A DNA stretch of 8,029 bases from Bacteroidota bacterium (GTDB taxonomy: Bacteria; Bacteroidota; Ignavibacteria; UBA10030; UBA8401): NCBI GenBank assembly GCA_030824175.1, contig JAVBYH010000304.1:1-8029 (forward strand), given 5' to 3'. The notes beneath the pieces were generated by a model. That model did not search any database and had not been told where the DNA came from. It was given only the letters and a program-made list of their open reading frames with translations. This document shows positions 6,638 through 8,029 of this stretch, in pieces (positions within the stretch are counted from its first letter, which is position 1; each line of letters begins with the position of its first letter). Both the position numbers and the translations under genes were made by a program.

Positions 6638-7207
6638 ATGCTCAAACACATCATCTCCGGCAAGGCGTTCGTGCTCGGCAACGACATCGATACGGATCAG
6701 ATCATTCCCGCGGCACACCTCGTGTACAAGCTCGACGATCCCGAGGAGCGGAAAAATTACGGCAGGTTCGCGCTGAGCGGCGTGCCGGTCGCGCAGTCGG
6801 GCCTGCCCGACGGCGGCATTCCGTTCATCGACGAGGGGACGTGGCAGTCGCAGTACGTGATCGTCATCGGCGGGAAGAATTTCGGATGCGGCTCGTCGCG
6901 CGAACACGCGCCCGTGTCGCTGAACATCGCGGGGATCGAGGCCGTTGTGGCCGAATCGTACGCGAGGATCTTCTACCGCAACTCGGTCGACGGCGGCTTC
7001 GTCGCGCCGTTCGAGACATCCGAGCACCTGTATCAGGAGATCCGCACAGGCGACGAGCTCGTGCTGGACACGCAGGCGGGCACGCTCGAGAACAAGACGC
7101 AGGGCAAAACGCATGCGCTCATGCCGCTGGGCGACATCGAGGCGATCCTCCGCGCGGGCGGGGTGTTCAACTATGCGCGCGAAACGGGCATGATCGAAAC
7201 CAAGTAA
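6638..7207 (+). CDS. leuD: 3-isopropylmalate dehydratase, small subunit
   Basis: Predicted small (swivel-domain) subunit of isopropylmalate isomerase, partner of the LeuC encoded at 4392-5690. The 189 residues carry the DIDTDQIIP motif (16-24), GGKNFGCGSSREHAP (78-92) and AESYARIFYRNSVDGG (105-120), with the substrate-contacting SSREH loop intact. The specificity loop reads HLVY (27-30), close to the YLVY described for isopropylmalate isomerases and unlike the YLR-type loop of homoaconitases. About 25 extra residues (roughly 32-70, including GRFALSGVP) make it longer than the about 160-170-residue archaeal small subunits; a similar insertion is seen in plant and some bacterial LeuD. The conserved start at MLKHIISGKAFVLG supports ATG 6638, though no Shine-Dalgarno sequence is present. 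It is separated from leuC by two unrelated genes, an uncommon arrangement. With citramalate synthase in the same cluster, it likely serves both leucine and isoleucine routes. Confidence 0.95.
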   Translation: MLKHIISGKAFVLGNDIDTDQIIPAAHLVYKLDDPEERKNYGRFALSGVPVAQSGLPDGGIPFIDEGTWQSQYVIVIGGKNFGCGSSREHAPVSLNIAGIEAVVAESYARIFYRNSVDGGFVAPFETSEHLYQEIRTGDELVLDTQAGTLENKTQGKTHALMPLGDIEAILRAGGVFNYARETGMIETK

Positions 7208-7234
7208 CCGACTTCTTCCATTATCACCGTCCCT

Positions 7235-8029
7235 ATGTCCTCAACACATCTGAATCGTTCCATCGCCATCATCGGCGCAGGCAACATGGGAACATCGCTG
7301 CTCCGCGGCATCCTAAACGCCAATCTCACACCGTCGAAGAAGATCACGATCAGCGGCACGCGGGCCGACAGGCTCGAGGCGCTGGGCAGGGAATACGCGG
7401 TGCGGCACACGACGGACAACGCCGAGGCGGCGAAGGATGCGGACATCATCATCCTCTGTGTGAAGGCGTACGTGATCGGGAGCGTGCTCGACGAGATCCA
7501 CGCCTCGCTCACCGAACAGCAGCTCATCATCTCGATCGCCGCCGGCGTGACGATGGAGTCGATACAGAAGCGGACGGGCAAGAAGGCGCAGGTGGTCCGC
7601 GCGATGCCCAACATCGCCTCGACGATCGGGTACGGCGTGACGGCGCTCGCCTTCGGCAAATTCGTGCACGAGCGAGAGCACAACGTCGCCATGAAGATCT
7701 TCGAGGCCGTCGGCGAGGCGGTGGTCGTCAGCGAGCATCATCTCGACGCCGTCACGGGCCTGAGCGGAAGCGGCCCGGCGTATATCTACATGGTGATCGA
7801 GTCGCTCATCGACGGGGGCGTGAAGATGGGGCTGCCGCGCGACATCGCGACGAAGCTCGCCGTGCAGACGGTGCTCGGCTCGGCGATGCTCGTGAAGCAG
7901 TCGAACATCCATCCGGCCATCCTGCGCGACCAGGTGACGACCCCCGGCGGCACGACGATCAACGCGATCCACGAACTGGAGTCGCATGGGTTGCGCTCCA
8001 TGCTCATCGACGCGGTGGCGACCGCATCG
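7235..8029 (+). CDS. proC: Pyrroline-5-carboxylate reductase, 3' end cut by the window
   Basis: Predicted to reduce 1-pyrroline-5-carboxylate to L-proline with NAD(P)H, the last step of proline synthesis. The frame stays open for 265 codons to the window edge, and since ProC is usually about 265-275 residues, only a few residues and the stop are probably missing. A Rossmann domain begins with IAIIGAGNMG (10-19); R43 after the second strand suits NADPH binding (inference). RAMPN (122-126) and the C-terminal dimerisation domain with TGLSGSGPAYIY (174-185) and LRDQVTTPGGTT (230-241) are diagnostic. The residues after RAMPN are I-A-S, where T-P-A is most common. The ATG at 7235 places the usual short leader before the nucleotide-binding motif; no ribosome binding site precedes it. 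It follows leuD by 27 nt with no terminator between, so it probably ends the same transcript or continues it beyond the window. Confidence 0.95.
   Translation, partial: MSSTHLNRSIAIIGAGNMGTSLLRGILNANLTPSKKITISGTRADRLEALGREYAVRHTTDNAEAAKDADIIILCVKAYVIGSVLDEIHASLTEQQLIISIAAGVTMESIQKRTGKKAQVVRAMPNIASTIGYGVTALAFGKFVHEREHNVAMKIFEAVGEAVVVSEHHLDAVTGLSGSGPAYIYMVIESLIDGGVKMGLPRDIATKLAVQTVLGSAMLVKQSNIHPAILRDQVTTPGGTTINAIHELESHGLRSMLIDAVATAS

Noticed and set aside
1..8029. Mobile element, defence system, CRISPR array or novel accessory system
   Set aside because: Every substantial open frame with protein-like content belongs to a known metabolic family. There are no direct repeats, integrase/transposase motifs, tRNA or rRNA, or abrupt composition change in coding DNA.

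Overview
The window is a dense, single-strand (+) biosynthetic gene cluster. It holds seven complete genes and one gene cut by the right edge, all recognisable housekeeping or amino-acid/cofactor enzymes. Coding DNA is GC-rich and codon use looks uniform. There are no transposases, integrases, RNA genes, CRISPR arrays or phage genes, so this looks like ordinary chromosomal sequence. The organism cannot be fixed from the sequence. The 'short' aconitase-like LeuC, the LeuD with a plant/bacterial-type insertion, the T. maritima-type DAHP synthase, the pyruvate (citramalate) route to isoleucine, and several starts without a Shine-Dalgarno sequence behind A/T-rich leaders would suit a GC-rich member of the Bacteroidota/Chlorobiota/Ignavibacteria neighbourhood. 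That is only an inference.

Layout. 1-77: short leader with an undetermined upstream remnant. 78-1673: cimA (citramalate synthase). 1677-2693: aroF (DAHP synthase), only 3 nt after cimA. 2694-2792: 99-nt gap with a possible promoter. 2793-4349: leuA (2-isopropylmalate synthase). 4392-5690: leuC (isopropylmalate isomerase large subunit). 5737-6195: YbhB/YbcL-type PEBP-family protein. 6196-6278: AT-rich gap with small inverted repeats. 6279-6620: panD (aspartate decarboxylase). 6638-7207: leuD (isomerase small subunit). 7235-8029+: proC (pyrroline-5-carboxylate reductase), lacking its last residues.

How the genes fit together. CimA condenses pyruvate with acetyl-CoA to citramalate, and LeuA condenses 2-oxoisovalerate with acetyl-CoA to 2-isopropylmalate. 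LeuC and LeuD form the isomerase that normally serves both products, one leading to isoleucine and the other to leucine. leuB, which both routes also need, is not in the window, nor are the ilv genes. AroF starts the aromatic pathway. PanD makes beta-alanine for pantothenate/CoA, whose other half derives from the valine precursor 2-oxoisovalerate. ProC completes proline synthesis. The cluster therefore groups several amino-acid and CoA entry points. The leuC and leuD subunit genes are split by a PEBP gene and panD. I found no novel system. The main points of interest are this gene order, the change in translation-initiation signals between pebp and panD, and small motif variations in LeuC and ProC.
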